From Brachyhypopomus gauderio (lineage: Eukaryota; Chordata; Actinopteri; Gymnotiformes; Hypopomidae), in contig NC_135211.1 of the NCBI RefSeq assembly GCF_052324685.1, forward strand, positions 54,095,128 through 54,159,127: 64,000 nucleotides of DNA. Reading direction: 5' to 3'. Positions 1 to 12,702 of the stretch are shown here, one piece after another. Under the pieces are notes generated by a model, which saw nothing but the letters and a program-made list of their open reading frames with translations, did not search any database and had not been told where the DNA came from. How positions within the stretch are numbered: the stretch's first letter is position 1; each line of letters begins with the position of its first letter. Made by a program: the position numbers and the translations under genes.

Positions 1-950
1 CACACAGCTACTACATAAACTGTACACAAGATGTCTGTAAATGTGAGCAGTGCAAATGAATTAATCCAAGAACATTTTGGCAAAAATTACTTTTTTTATG
101 CATCAGTTTTACTCTTTATGTGAGGAACTTTGCAAGCCTATAATTACACACAAGGGAACGAACACGCCATATTCTCTTTACCTACCTGTCTGGTTTTGGA
201 ACATGATCATACAAGTAACAGGCGGGTGTGAAAATGAAGCCATTTCGGCCCACCCAGATGTGGTCTACTACAGCGGAATTATCATACCAAACCTATGACT
301 TAAAATGGACTCCTCGTCTTAAATATTTAGCTAGTTAGGTTTCAGGCCAATTCAGAAAACATCATGAGTTTAACTATATGAGAAAATGTTTTAATTAATT
401 GGTCTTTGACAGCGTCTTCCTACCTTTGGTAGACATGAACATGTTTTGAGCTCATTGTGACCATATACCATTTTCAATGGGATTCATATCGTTAAGAGGT
501 AATTGATTCAAGGATAGTCATGTTAATCTTCATGTAACTATTATACCCTTGTAAGAAGCAGCTAAGGTTTACATACAAATATATTGCCTTACTCATGTTG
601 TAACATGCAACTGATTCATTCAATGACTAAATATGTCCCTAAACACTCATTACCTGATTCTATTGTGTTCACATTTTCATACATGCTTTGGTAATGTGCC
701 TGTTTGTTTGCTTGTAAGCAGGGCAACAGAAGGACTGCATTTCAAAACAGATGCTGCTGTTTATTTAATGACAATGCCACAGCAAACACCTCCATGGATT
801 ATTGTTTTAATTTCCTTAAATGCACCAAGAGTGTATCCACAATTTTGTTTATTGTTCTTGTGTTCATTTTGGGAGAGGCTCCTGGAAGCATCTGTGTTTA
901 CCAACAGGTTTTTCATCTGTGTGTCATCTAGGCATCACGGGTCACCCGTC
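1..950. other. AT-rich intergenic stretch, no gene seen
   Basis: No coding exon, structural RNA or repeat family could be recognised here. The open frames present are short, lack splice context and have no family resemblance. The right end passes into the TATA box of the first mucin-like gene. Confidence 0.5.
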
Positions 951-953
951 TTC

Positions 954-1051
954 TATATAAAAGTCCAGGAGTACCGTCTTAGATTGAAGGTGTCCGCACA
1001 GGCAGCAAGAATATTTTCAGTTTTTTCTGAAAGTTTGCGATAACATTTTTG
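954..1051 (+). promoter_or_regulatory. TATA box and noncoding first exon of mucin-like gene 1
   Basis: TATATAAAA lies at 954-962. About 25-30 bases further on is the string CAGGCAGCAAG, a likely start region. A strong donor (G then GTAAGT) follows at 1052, so a noncoding exon of about 65 bases is likely, joined to the coding exon whose acceptor (ATTTCAG) ends at 1398. Mucin-like gene 3 has the same layout, which supports the reading. The intron holds a 27-base A run at 1190-1216. The transcription start is inferred from spacing only. Confidence 0.55.
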
Positions 1052-1433
1052 GTAAGTGCTTCTTGAAAAATTCATAATCTAAAATCTACAAGATAAATCT
1101 AGTAGGAATACATCACTAACCTATTATAATACTCTGGACTGTTTTGTGTTGGTTAAAGAATTCAGATATCTAATCTGTACATTTTCAGTAAAAAAAAAAA
1201 AAAAAAAAAAAAAAAAGTTCTTTTGAAAAAAGCATTAATATTCATAAACAAAGCATTAGTTTTTACTTGCATTAATTAGACTGAATAGTGTATACACAAT
1301 ATGCATACAGCACAGTATGCATATGGAACATTGTGAAACAGGGCTGGAGCAACAATGCAAACCATTAAAAAAATGCCACTGCATTACATACATTTCAGAT
1401 TATATTAAGAGAAGAAAAAAAGAATACAACAAG

Positions 1434-2138
1434 ATGCCAGACAAAATGTTCACTCTGTTTGTCGTAACTGGTAAGTTCCTTTATTCATGCATTTTGTAGG
1501 CTAGTTATAGAAAATCTGTGGGAGTAATAACAGTAACATGTACCTTTTCTCCTACACCAGCCACAGCCTTAATAAACTTTGCTGGTGCCAGTAACTCTAC
1601 CACAGTTGGGAATACAACAACTGGCTTATCAACTACTGTCATTACCATGACCACAACTGGGTCAACTACAGCTGTTACCACAACAAATGGATCATCAACT
1701 AACGCCAATACCACAACCGGGTCGTCAAATACCTCCAGTTCCCCAACTGCATCAACTATAGCCATTACCACATCAACAAATGGATCATCAACTAACGCCA
1801 ATACCACAACCCGGTCGTCAACTACCTCCAGTTCCACAACTGCATCAACTATAGCCATTACCACATCAACAAATGGATCGTCAACTAACGCTAGTACCAC
1901 AACCGGGTTATCGACTACCTCCAGTACCACAATCGAAGGCAGATCTTTAACTACAGCTGGTCCCACAAGCACAACTGGGCATTCATCTACAGCTGGTACC
2001 AAAGCCACAACCCGGTCATTAGCTATAGATGTCAGTATAACTGATACGAGTACATCGTCATCAGCTGTAGGCATGAAAAGGTGCAGGTCACTTCTATCTG
2101 TTGTGTGTGTCATTATGATCTTACAAATGTTTAAATAA
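1434..2138 (+). CDS. Mucin-like, probably GPI-anchored surface protein 1 (two coding exons, 204 aa)
   Basis: I do not recognise this gene by name. Coding exons are 1434-1470 and 1561-2138, split in phase 1 (G, then CC after a CTACACCAG acceptor). The first exon gives a signal-peptide-like start, MPDKMFTLFVV. The second codes a Thr/Ser/Asn-rich stalk with many N-x-T sites and three 31-residue repeats (unit begins NGSSTNA), typical of a densely O-glycosylated protein. The last 26 residues run from a small-residue stretch (SSSAVG) through KRCR to a hydrophobic end (LLSVVCVIMILQMF), the form of a GPI-attachment signal. No folded domain is visible. AATAAA-type signals follow near 2220-2245. Gene structure is well supported; function (mucosal or cell-surface coat) is inference. 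Confidence 0.75.
1686..1930 (+). repeat. 93-bp coding tandem repeat, about 2.6 units
   Basis: Units start at 1686, 1779 and 1872, exactly 93 bp apart, and code a 31-residue Thr/Ser repeat beginning NGSSTNA. The first two units are almost identical, pointing to recent expansion. The period is a multiple of three, so the frame is kept. Copy number may vary between individuals. Confidence 0.85.
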
Positions 2139-2259
2139 TTACCATCATTACTAATTTGTAGACTAAGTGATATTTGGACCATTTATCTGATCTAAAACTG
2201 CTTATGTAGACAGGAAAAAAATAAAATATTTGTTAACTAAATAAAGAATATAACTACAT

Positions 2260-3636
2260 TAAAGCTTGTTTCACATTAAATGACAAATCTTTACCAATAT
2301 TGGCCATCCTAAATGATCATGTTACATGAAGTAATTACACCCTCACTACAAAAAACGTGAGCTCATACCGTTTTCCCTATTGTACATGTATATGTAGTGT
2401 ATATATATATAATGTATGCTTGTTTGAGCATTTAGCAATAGCAGCTAATCATTAATATTATTTGTATCTAATGCATCTAATGGCCTGTCATGCTTGTATT
2501 TTTCCTAAAAGTTTGTCAGGTCCCATCCCATTTACACTTCTCAAAAATATACAATCTGGTTTGGGAAAACTTGTCTTGCTTAGTCTTGTTTCATTAGTTT
2601 CATTGTCACCATTTTACAACCATCCAGTAAAGATATATGCAACATCTATGCTTGTGAGGAGTCACCCTGTTCTGTCTTCACAAAAAAAAAAAAAAAAAAA
2701 AAAAAAAAGTTCCTGAAAATCCTCATTTGCTTGATTAGATGAAGGGATGGAACCATAACAAACCTCCAAAGACACGGATAGGACACACCCACATTTAAAA
2801 ACAGGTTTTCAGAAATCCAGGATGGAGCCTGGGGGAACCCAAAAATGACAATGCTATAAGGAAGAGAACATGAGGAAAGCCGGTCTCAAACGGGGACGCC
2901 TTTTGTGCCCTGGGCAAGACTGGATGGCTCCATTCATAAATGGATGAATGACAACTGATGCAAAAGACTGTCAATTTTGGCGCTCGGAGAGTTGTTTCTA
3001 TACTACTTAGGTGGGTTTAGTGTGCAAATCTGAACACGCATGTTGACACTGAAGTGTATTCGGTACTACATACACAAATAGCTCCTTAACATTGTTTTTG
3101 CAAGTGAGAAAAAATAAACAAATGCAAGTTTAACTGGAAGTGTCTTATGACAATGAAACAATACATGCCCCATGAACAAATTTCATGATCATAACAGTTC
3201 GTAACAGAAATGAACATGTCCGCAATCTTTTCAAGACAAAGACACACAATAGGTAGGTAGACAAAGAATAGAATGCAAAATTGCTTAGCAAGAAAAACTA
3301 CGCAATTTAAATATTTATATTGTCTGCATGATATAACAGTTTCCAGTCCAGTCTAGCTCCATGGCAGACTAGTGCCAGTTATTCTCTGGTTAATAATGTT
3401 TCTATATCGACACAGCTAATGACTGTGGTATCGTAGCCTGCCACTGTGCTAAATGGAATTGCATCAACACAGCCACCACAAAGCCGGGCACAAAAAGATC
3501 AAACGTCACTCATTCAACCTCATGCATTACTACAGAAGTTCTCTACAATATTACTTGCAACAAATGTAAATCAGCTTGAACACTGTTGGACCATCAGGAT
3601 TAAGTATACGTCGTTTCCAGTGTCAAGGAACTTTAA
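2260..3636. other. Intergenic spacer after mucin-like gene 1
   Basis: No gene is visible. The stretch holds a 17-base A run at 2692-2708 and otherwise unremarkable AT-rich sequence. It runs up to the transposon copy at 3637. Confidence 0.5.
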
Positions 3637-3971
3637 CAGGGTTGCCAACTTTTCAAAATCAATTGGAGTGAGATTTTTTGTGTGCGCGTGTGTGGACGGG
3701 GGTATATGAAAAGGAAACTTTTTTTGTTGACTTGGGGGGGGGGGGGGTATTGGGTGTTATGAAAAGGAAACTGCTCTCTGCTGTGCCTAAAGCGATCGAT
3801 CACCAGTGGTTGGCGCCAGAGTGAACTAGTAACTCATTGAATCATAGATGTAGATCAGAGATAAACAAACTAGATTTTTTTCAGCATGAGAAATCAGATG
3901 TATGGCACAGTGTGAGCGTGTGAAGACAGTCAAATGCGTGTGTCTCACACTCGTGAGAGTTGGCAACCCTG
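3637..3971. mobile_element. Non-autonomous DNA transposon (MITE), 335 bp, with 7-bp target duplication
   Basis: The ends are inverted: CAGGGTTGCCAAC at 3637 and GTTGGCAACCCTG ending at 3971. The flanks are a direct repeat, ACTTTAA, at 3630-3636 and 3972-3978. There is no open frame. The inside holds a G run near 3737 and a right end rich in GTGAGCGTGTG. A related copy lies in reverse orientation at 17717. A 7-bp duplication does not settle the superfamily; hAT elements normally make 8 bp. Confidence 0.85.
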
Positions 3972-4110
3972 ACTTTAATACCAACTGACATTGTATAAGA
4001 CATTTTCTTCATCATAGTGATTTTAATGCAATAACGATGTTACATTAACACAGCTACACTGATTACACAGAGTGAACGATTGTATTATTGTTCTTATTTC
4101 TCATGTGGTC

Positions 4111-4300
4111 GATAAAAGGACAGGATGGAATAGAATTGCAGCTGATATGAAGCTGCGTGTTGAGTATTTGGGGAGTTTAAATGTCCTATATTGACGGTGT
4201 GCTCAAAGTCACCCAAGTCTCAATGTTGGCTTGCAGTCTAAATTTGACTGTATCATGACAAAGTTAGCAAAAACATGCTGGTTACTCCATAGATGGGAGG
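4111..4300 (+). promoter_or_regulatory. Candidate TATA-like box and 5' noncoding exon of mucin-like gene 2
   Basis: GATAAAAG at 4111 is a weak TATA variant, and a strong donor (GG then GTAAGTACAT) stands at 4301. The coding exon downstream opens with an acceptor (TTTTGCAG) ending at 4907, so an upstream noncoding exon must exist. Another possible donor is at 4682. The assignment is a guess from layout. Confidence 0.3.
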
Positions 4301-4924
4301 GTAAGTACATAGTAATATATTGACAGGTCTACTGATGCATAAAAAAAATAGCTAAACTTGTATAGCCAGTATACATGACATGATCTTATTGACAGTGATT
4401 TAACAGTTTGTGTAGGTCACACCCATGAAAGATTGTAGAGAAACCGTTTCAATAGTTGTGCAACATGCTGATCTTTAATATTCAATCATGCATGTTAAAC
4501 CTGATGTCTCCTTGCTACATGAGAGCAGTTTGAGCTTGGCTCCGACAATTAAAAACGATCCATTACCATGGTCATCGACTTGAGTATAACGGAACATACT
4601 TTTGTCCAAAATAATTTGCACCATTTGTAAAAACAGAAGACTCTTATTTTGAAGTATTTTGGAGTTCACATTGCCTTATTTGGTAAGCAATACTTTCTTG
4701 CCTAAATTTAAAATAATGTGACTTAGATTTCTGAATACAAACAGGTAAAACCAGACATTTGTATGAAACGTACAAGAGAGATACTTAAGGGATTGGATTG
4801 TAGATACACATAACGGATGACAATGAGTACAGAATATGGCAAAATGACTAAACACTTAAGACATTTCGTTTGGCACTAGAGTTTTGAGTTGTTAATCTCT
4901 TTTGCAGACTCAAACAAAACAGTA

Positions 4925-7900
4925 ATGGGAACCATGGTGCTGCTTTCTCTCCTAATTGGTAAGCAGGGGAGATGAAAGGACAATTCAAAAGACACAATGT
5001 TTGCATGTATTATGAAAGTGACAAACCGAGTAACTGAATATTTCTTCTCCAGGAGGGCAAATCATATTCAATATTTCCTGTTCTGCAGCTGTGATAGGAA
5101 CACCACAAACTGGGGAATCTATTAATAATGTCGCCTGTGCAAATGCTGCTACTACAACAACCTCTGCTCAGTCTACCATGGAAGCTCAATCAACACCCAC
5201 AAAGAGTACAACATTCACAACAGCCGTTACCACTGACTCAACTACAGTTTCTACTTTGAACAAAACAATTCCTTCATTATCTTCCAGCACGGTCGCCGTA
5301 GCCACAGCTCAAATTACAACAGCTACTCAATCAACATACGAAGAAACTACAAGTTCAGTAAACTCTTCCACAACTACTGCTCCCACCACTAACGCTTCTA
5401 AACTCCCTGCTTTGACAACTGCGATTGTGGCATCTAGCGGTAGTGGTGTTATCCCGACAACTGTGTCAACATCCTTCAGCCTCGTTACTACAACAGCTCC
5501 TGCTCTGTCAACAACTACAGGCAGTACAAAAACAACCGAAATTTCTTCCGCAACTGCTGCAGTTTCAGCCCGCAATGACCCAGTTCCCATTTCAACAGGT
5601 GCAACCATCACGTCTGGGGGTACTGCCAATGTTGACACAATTGCTACCATGACATCTTCAAACACTGTCCCTACAACAATATCTGATCAAAATACAACAG
5701 TTTCTCAATCGGTATTCAGAGGCTGTGGAAGACCCATAACCTCTCCCATAAGTCCTGCTGCCACCATCAACTCTACACTAGTTCCTGCTTCGACACCACC
5801 AACTGCGGTATCTTTTAGCACTACTGCTTCCTCTACTCGTGCTCCTACATCTTCCATCACCACCACTGTCAAAACCTCAGGTCAGTCTGTAAGCGCTCAA
5901 TCAACATCCTCAGAAAGTCCAAGTACAACTACCAAGTCCATCACACATGTTGCAGCCACCACAGACTCTTCCATAATTGCAGGATCCATAACAGCACCTG
6001 TAGATGCATATACAAGGACCGCCACATCTTCCAGTGCCATCACCACAATACCCTCTGCTCAATCAATAACAAACTCTTACACAAGTTCTGCTACGGTCAC
6101 TCACTCTACACATCGTACTTCAACAACGGTCATTTTGCCATCTAGTGGTATTGCTGTTACTGAAACAGCAACAGTTATCCCTACAACAGTGGCTACAACC
6201 ACCAGCCCCGTCACTACAACAGCTTCTGGCAGTGTAAGTACATTAACGCAGACTGCAGAATATTTTACCACTACAGCTGATCAATCAAACTTCACAGGAA
6301 ATCCAAGTGCAATTATCAAGTCTTCAACAAGTGCCACAGCCATAACCGCCTCCGTTCTCAGATCCACAACTGTAACTGTAGCTCCTACCACAGGAACGAC
6401 GTCTACAGGTACTGCCACTTCTGCCAGTACCGGCAGCCAGATGCCCTCAGTTCCCATTACAACAGCTGCTCGATCAACATCCAAAGGAAGTACAAGTACA
6501 ACTTCAAACTCTTCCACAACTACTGCAACTACCACAGACTCTTCTACACTTCCTACTTGGACAACCATGATTGTGGCATCTAGCGGGACTGGTGTTGCCA
6601 ACACAACAGTCTCCCCTACAGCTGTGGCTATGTCTTCTAGCGCCATCACAACAGCTCCTGCTTCATCTACACCTGCACAGTCAACTACAGGCAGCACAAC
6701 AGCATATTCTTTCATAACTGTGGCCGCTCCATCCAGCATTGGGTCAATGCCCATTTCTGCTTCAAGCAACGCAACCATCGCTTCTACAAGTACCATTGCC
6801 CACACAACAGTTGCCATGGCAACTGCAGATAAATCTTCAAACCCTGTCCTTGCATCAACCTCTTATCAAAATACAACGGCTGCTCAATCAACACTCACAG
6901 GCAGCAGAAGTACAATCGTCACTTCTCCCACAACTGCTGCAGCCACCACTGACTCGACTGCGGCAACTTTTAGCACTACAGCTGCCTCTACTAGTGCTAC
7001 TACATCTTCCATCACCACCACTGCCAAAACCTCAGGTCAGTCTGCAAGAGCTCAAACATCCTCAGAAAGTCCAAGTACAACAAATGTTGCAGACACCACA
7101 GACTCTGCTATCATTGTGGGATCCATAACCGCAACTGCAGTTCCTACCATAGGAGCTACGTCTACGAGTACAGTTACCAGCACTGGCGCCATAATACCCT
7201 CTACTCGAAATCCAACAGCTGCTCAATCAATATCCGAAGGCAGTGAAAATACAATAAACTCTTACACAAGTTCTGCTACTGCCACCGACTCTTCTACCCG
7301 TCGTACGGTTATTTCAACGGTTATTTTGCCATCTGGTGGTATCGCTGTTGCTGAAACACTTCATACTTCGACAACTGTGATTGTGGCATCTAGCGCTACT
7401 GGTGGTAGCAACGCAGCAACAGTCACCCCTACAACTGTGGCTACACCCTTTAGCCCCATCGATACAACAGCTTCTGCTCCATCTACACATGTTCAGTCAA
7501 CAGGCAAAGCAAGTACAATTACAAATTCCACCATAACTGTGGCTGCTACATCCTGCATTGGGTCTATGCCGGATTCTGCTTCAACCAATGCAACGGTCAC
7601 ATCTACAAGTACTATTGTTGACACAACAGTTACCATGGCAACTGCAGATAAGTCTTCAAAGCCTCTCCCTGCAACAACCTCTGAACAAAATACAACAGCT
7701 GCTCAGTCGATATTCACAGTCAACAGAAGTACCATCGTGACTTCTCCCACAACCGACTCTACTGCAGTTCATGCTTCGACAACAGCGACCGTGGCACCTT
7801 CCAGCACTGTTGGAAGTGCGGCTACATCTTTCAACGTTACCATTGCCACAGCCTCAGCTCAGTCTATAACAGCTGATCATTCAACACCCACAGGAAATAT

Positions 7901-8525
7901 AATCACAAATTCTACCATAACTGCGGCTGCTTCCTCCAGCATTGGGTCTGCGGCAGTTTCAGGTGTCGCATCTCCAAGTACTGCTGCTGTTGACACCACG
8001 TTCACCCTGACAACTGCAGCCAAATCTTCAAACATTGTCCCCGATACAACCTCTGATCAAAATACAACTGCTCAATCAACCTCCACAGGAAGTACAAAGT
8101 CTACAAGTACCAGGGCCACCACTAACTCTGCTATCAATATGGGATCCACAACAGTGACTGTAGCCCCTGCCACAGCAGCTGCATCTACAGGTACCGCCAC
8201 ATCTCCCAGCATCATAACAGCATCTGCTCAGATGGTCACATCACGATCATCTACGTTTACACCAAACAGGACTCAGACTGCTGCTGCCTTGACATCTGCA
8301 GGTACTCCGGTACCACTTACCCCAGTCTTCCCTGGCAAAGCTGCAGAAACTAGTCCATCACAGAGATCCACTGCATACACAGCACCATCCAGGATATCTA
8401 CCGCCATAACCACTACCACAAAAGAGTCAGTACATCAGAATGTAGATTCGAGTGGAATAAGCTACAGAACAAGCCTGTTCACGGCTTTGTGTTTTGCATT
8501 TATTCCAAACATATTAAGCAATTAA
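4925..8525 (+). CDS. Large mucin-like, probably GPI-anchored surface protein 2 (two coding exons, 1156 aa)
   Basis: I do not recognise the gene by name. Coding exons are 4925-4958 and 5089-8525, joined in phase 1 (G + CT). The first gives a signal peptide, MGTMVLLSLLIAVIG. The rest is one uninterrupted 3.4-kb exon coding a stalk made almost wholly of Thr, Ser, Ala, Val and Pro, with very few Cys, Trp, Tyr or charged residues, as in gel-coat mucin domains. Long imperfect repeats share motifs such as TADKSS and QNTTAAQS. The C-terminus (SSGISYR, then SLFTALCFAFIPNIL) fits a GPI signal and aligns with those of its two neighbours. AATAAA signals lie near 8607-8625. The open minus-strand frames are shadows of the skewed composition. 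Role as a surface coat protein is inference. Confidence 0.78.
5560..8110 (+). repeat. Imperfect long repeats inside mucin-like gene 2
   Basis: A block of roughly 65-85 codons recurs at about 5570-5730, 6700-6960, 7520-7760 and 7900-8100. Each contains an SSIGS-like string, then ADKSS or a variant, then DQNTTAAQS or a variant. The second and third are the most alike and are spaced about 825 bp apart, suggesting internal duplication of a large piece of the exon. Boundaries are approximate. Confidence 0.6.
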
Positions 8526-8639
8526 CTGTGCATCTCTCCTACGTTCTTGCCAAGTTTTCGCATACTGATGCCTGACGTTTAACTATAGCAATAATTAGAT
8601 TTAAAAAATAAAAGCTAAACAATAAAGTACATCAAAAGC

Positions 8640-11600
8640 TACATTATGAATGCTCTTCAGCATATTGTACAAGTTTAAACATTTTATTTGTTAAGTTTTA
8701 TTCTATTGATTATACAACTTTGCTGTACACCAAACTGCATAATGCATACAATAAGAGAAATACACTCAAATAGGATTAGTTTGTACTGAAAATGTTAACA
8801 TGTCTTGTGTACCATGTTTGTGTAATAACTACTAAGGCACTTGCAAATGCTTTGAACTCCAAATTCATAAATCAAGCCAAAATCTACAAATTTCCAATTT
8901 CTTTGAATTATTTTAGATAAATGATATTTATTATGCCAATATTAGTAAAAATTAATTAGTATAACAAATTCAAGTATGTATTGGAACATCCAACATTGTT
9001 ATAATTAATTCATCTCCCAAAAAACTGTCCTTTTCCAGGAAGGACAGGTAGGCTGATTCCAAAAGGTGGCTAAAGTTCAAGCTGTCACAAATGTATTAAA
9101 GTCTCAGTGATTCAGTGACTCGAAGTTTTAAAACATTTAGGAATGGGTGAGACCTGAGACTAGATGATTTGGGATTAATTTTATATGGGTGCATCCCTGG
9201 TAATGAGTAATTAATAATGGTAATTAATGTTACACAGATGCGCGCACACAGAAAATATAGCAGTGAGAAGTCTTCTACAAACATACAACTCTTTAAAAGA
9301 ACAGGAAAACGTTAATGCTATACTCTATGCTATAAAACGTCTTTCTTCCGCTTGCACAACACTGCAAAGATTAGATCATCCGTCCATCAGTCTGACTATT
9401 ATTTATGCCTTCATATCTACCCGCCTTGACTACTGTATCTCCTGTAAGGACGAGTTATACTGGGAAGACATCACAAACTCCAAATGACTCAATTCTCCTG
9501 CCCGTGTTAACCCACTGGTCTCAACACATCACACCCATTTGACATCTCTACTGGTTTCTGGTGAAACCATGGTATTCATTTCAAAATACTCCTCACATGC
9601 AAGGATCTTAATCACTTTACTCTCCTTCTCTCCTACACACCCAGGTGTTCTGGACCAAGTATACAGACATTATAGCATTACTTCACATTTATCCTGTAGA
9701 CGTACATCATTCAGGCAGTACATTTAGACAACTTGCAGAGGCTGTCTGCAGCAAAAAAAAAAAAAAAAGATAAAAAGTTCAACTGAGGGCTGACCAAAGC
9801 AAAATAGTGACTCACGGATTAGTAAGTAAACAGTCATCACTTCATCACTTCTTAATAAAGGGAGGTATGGCATGTAGCTACAGTACGTGCTGTAGCATGC
9901 CGTTCCACACTGAAAATATTCCATTAACTCATCAAATAAATGTCTTCCTTAAATATACCATGCTAAAACATTGCAAAAAGGTAAACTCGAGGTTTGTAAT
10001 GGAATGGATATGTTTACACAAATTTTATTCTGAAGTCACAGAAATCTTCATGAACTGCTCACTAACGTCAGGCTGTGCGTAAGAGAGTATAATGTCTCAG
10101 CAGTTACGCAACAACACTGGTGTGTACAAACAAAGGCAGGAGTGCTAAAATGGGTGGTGCTATTTTTAACCACCACGTTTCTTTTATGAAGTACATTAAA
10201 AGGACAATTTTAGAGTGTTTCAAATATAGCCTTAAATTAACTTGTCCAGAAAGTCATACACATGTTTCTTGTATACAAGTGCAGTCATCTTGCCAAACTA
10301 CTTTTACTATACCAATATATAGTGATGTGTAGAGATTGCTGGAACACCAACTCAGACAAAAATTATTTCATGTTAAAAAATATTGAATGCAATACAATTT
10401 TTGTAAATTGTAGATGTTACACATCTCTTTATGTTCACATGAATTACTCCCTAGCAGAATTCAGTAGCTGCAATACTAGAATTTCTTGCTTTCTTTAGGA
10501 GTAATTGGTTAGAACTCCAAAAACAAAAACTTAAAAAACAACCATTGCAATTGAGATTGGGTATAAATTTCTGAATACTTTGTTTACCTTGTTTTTATAC
10601 ATCTTTATAAATTAAATGCTTGATATGGTGATTTAGCAACCTGTTACACACCTTAAACACGTCACGGGAGCATGACAAACGTAACAGGTGCGCTTCATTG
10701 ACACTTGGAGGCAGACTACGCAATGTCCTGGTGATAACTTTCCCCAAGGTCTCCTCCATAGTTACCTTATATTTACAAAGCCGTATAGTGTTTCCATATG
10801 TATATTTACAAAGCACAACCAATGCATTCAGCACAAACAAAAAGGTTATTGGCTCAGCAGCAAGACTTGGATATCTCCCATGTTTGAATGACGGCTGTAA
10901 CCTATTAGATGGTATGCTTGCATGCATTGAGGGAGGTGAAATATTTGATCAATCCATAACTGAATTTTACATCCCAATGACATGCACGTCAAGTCGTTTT
11001 TCAAATGCCTCCGTCGTACACAAAAGTAGTTTTTTTCACATAAAAACTGATCTGTATGGTTTTTGCATGCATGATTTTGTGACATGTCACTTTTGTAAGA
11101 TCTATGAGACGGGGCAAGATGCCTTTAGCTGCATTTTCAAAATCAGCCAAACTGGTTTTTTAAACTCTTAAATGAATTTTACTGACCTACTCTTGCTCAT
11201 ATTGTCTTCACTGTTTTTTCTGGAGGTGAAATTAATTTGGTATTTTTGTAATTAATTTTGTAAATTTATTTTATTCACTTTATTCTTTATTTATGAGCAT
11301 TTTTTGCTCATAGCATAGCATGCTGTTAGCATTTTTGAAAACCATTCTCCTAATCAAATCTGTATTTTCTTAAAAATCGCCAAACCTATTGTTATGAGAG
11401 TGGTCTACGTCATTACAATTTTTCTATTGGAATGTTCACTCACTAGAATCATGACTTCCCCACACTACCCAGTTAACCAGAGGATTCCGTGGATGAACAC
11501 TCACTGGAACCATGATTTACCCCAGTCAGCCAATGGTCTTCTGGCACCTCTGTCCCTGGTGTTTCAGCCCCAACTGGACCATACATTAATCTGGCCCTGG

Positions 11601-11740
11601 ATGCTATAAGGCAGTGTGACTAATGCAAAACTACTGGACTTGGTCATGTCACACCTTTTACACATCTTTGTACTCATTTCACAGGACAGATTTACTTCTG
11701 AAAACATTTATTCGATTTAAAAAATGCACGACATTGGATG
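8640..11740. other. Intergenic spacer between mucin-like genes 2 and 3
   Basis: No gene is supported. The frames at 10595-11171 on both strands overlap each other and have no recognisable family, splice context or composition bias. The stretch holds a decayed LINE piece near 9230-9500 and, just beyond it, a V-SINE. Confidence 0.5.
9230..9500 (+). mobile_element. Decayed L2-type LINE reverse-transcriptase fragment
   Basis: The translation includes a string like ISTRLDYCIS, matching the SRLDYCNSLL motif of L2-family reverse transcriptase that is well preserved in the copy at 33.4 kb. Flanking codons are scrambled. It is a short, old, 5'-truncated piece. Limits are approximate. Confidence 0.5.
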
Positions 11741-11747
11741 GAATTGG

Positions 11748-11995
11748 GCAGTCATGGCCTGGCGGTTAGGGAACTGGTCTTGTGACCGGAGGGTCGTGGG
11801 TTCGATTCCCAGACAGGCCATGACTGAGGTGCCCTTGAGCAAGGCACCTAACCCCAACTGCTCCCCGGGCGCCGGGCTAGGGCTGCCCACCGCTCTGGGC
11901 ACGTGTGATCCACAGCCCCCTAGTAATCACTAGTGTGTGTGTGTGTCTGACTGCACAGATGGGTTAAAAGCGGAGGACAAATTTCGATTGGGTTG
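11748..11995 (+). mobile_element. V-SINE (tRNA-derived SINE)
   Basis: A tRNA-like head is present: an A box near 11755-11770 and a B box GGGTTCGATTCCC near 11800. The central part, GTGCCCTTGAGCAAGGCACC, is the conserved core of vertebrate V-SINEs (HE1/DANA kin). The tail includes a GT microsatellite and AGATGGGTTAAAAGCGGAGG. It looks nearly full length. It is a SINE and not a tRNA gene, because the cloverleaf is degenerate and joined to the core. Confidence 0.88.
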
Positions 11996-12702
11996 TAAAA
12001 ATCACAATTGACAAAATATGGCACATTTCATTACATTTCGGAATATCTATAGAACACTTTCAATTCTTTAAACATTTGACACCATCTAAGAATACATAAT
12101 TGTAGTTAGTAATAAATATGTACGGGGGGGGGGGGGGGTGTAGATCCATTTAAAATAGCCACGTACACTGACCCCATCCTTAATTTGAAGTAGTCATCAC
12201 TTGAATACATATGGACATGGGCACCTGTAGGGGCTAAATTAGTGCAAATAAACAAGGTTACGTGAAGAGGCCAACTACTACAAATACATCAGCGACTGGG
12301 AGTGTGCGCGAGTGCTGTGGTAGGTGTGTACGGAATGCAAAGTATGGCTGGGTACTATGGCCAAGGTGTGACAAACAAATCCTGCAAATAATAGTTCAAG
12401 CCATACATTTAGTAACATTTAGTGTGTAAAGACACAGACATGTAATCTTAATATAATTTAAACTCAGTTTGTCATATATGAAAAATATATATATTAGATA
12501 TGGGTATGAAACTAACTGCAAGACATGACAGTTATGCTACTGTGTCATTTTCCTCCATTGTGTGACGGAATTGCGCCTTTGTTATTGGACTCGTCACACC
12601 CAGTTTGTACGTAAGAGACACAAAGTGTCACTGATGATCACTGATAAACGCAAGTCAGGTAGGACAGGAGGAGTTATTTCTGGCCAACGTTTTTGTCTGG
12701 TG

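Noticed and set aside
1505-2182. 225-codon minus-strand frame rich in Val/Asp over mucin-like gene 1
   Set aside because: It is the complement of the ACN/TCN repeat; the + strand reading has the splice signals, signal peptide and tail.
5327-7128. Long open frames on the minus strand and other frames within mucin-like gene 2
   Set aside because: They mirror the Thr/Ser/Ala codon bias of the + strand exon and have no start or splice context of their own.
10595-11171. Overlapping frames of 110 and 157 codons on opposite strands
   Set aside because: Neither has coding bias, a recognisable domain or exon borders.
11750-11822. Possible tRNA gene
   Set aside because: The B box is good, but the sequence continues into a V-SINE core and tail and the cloverleaf is degenerate.
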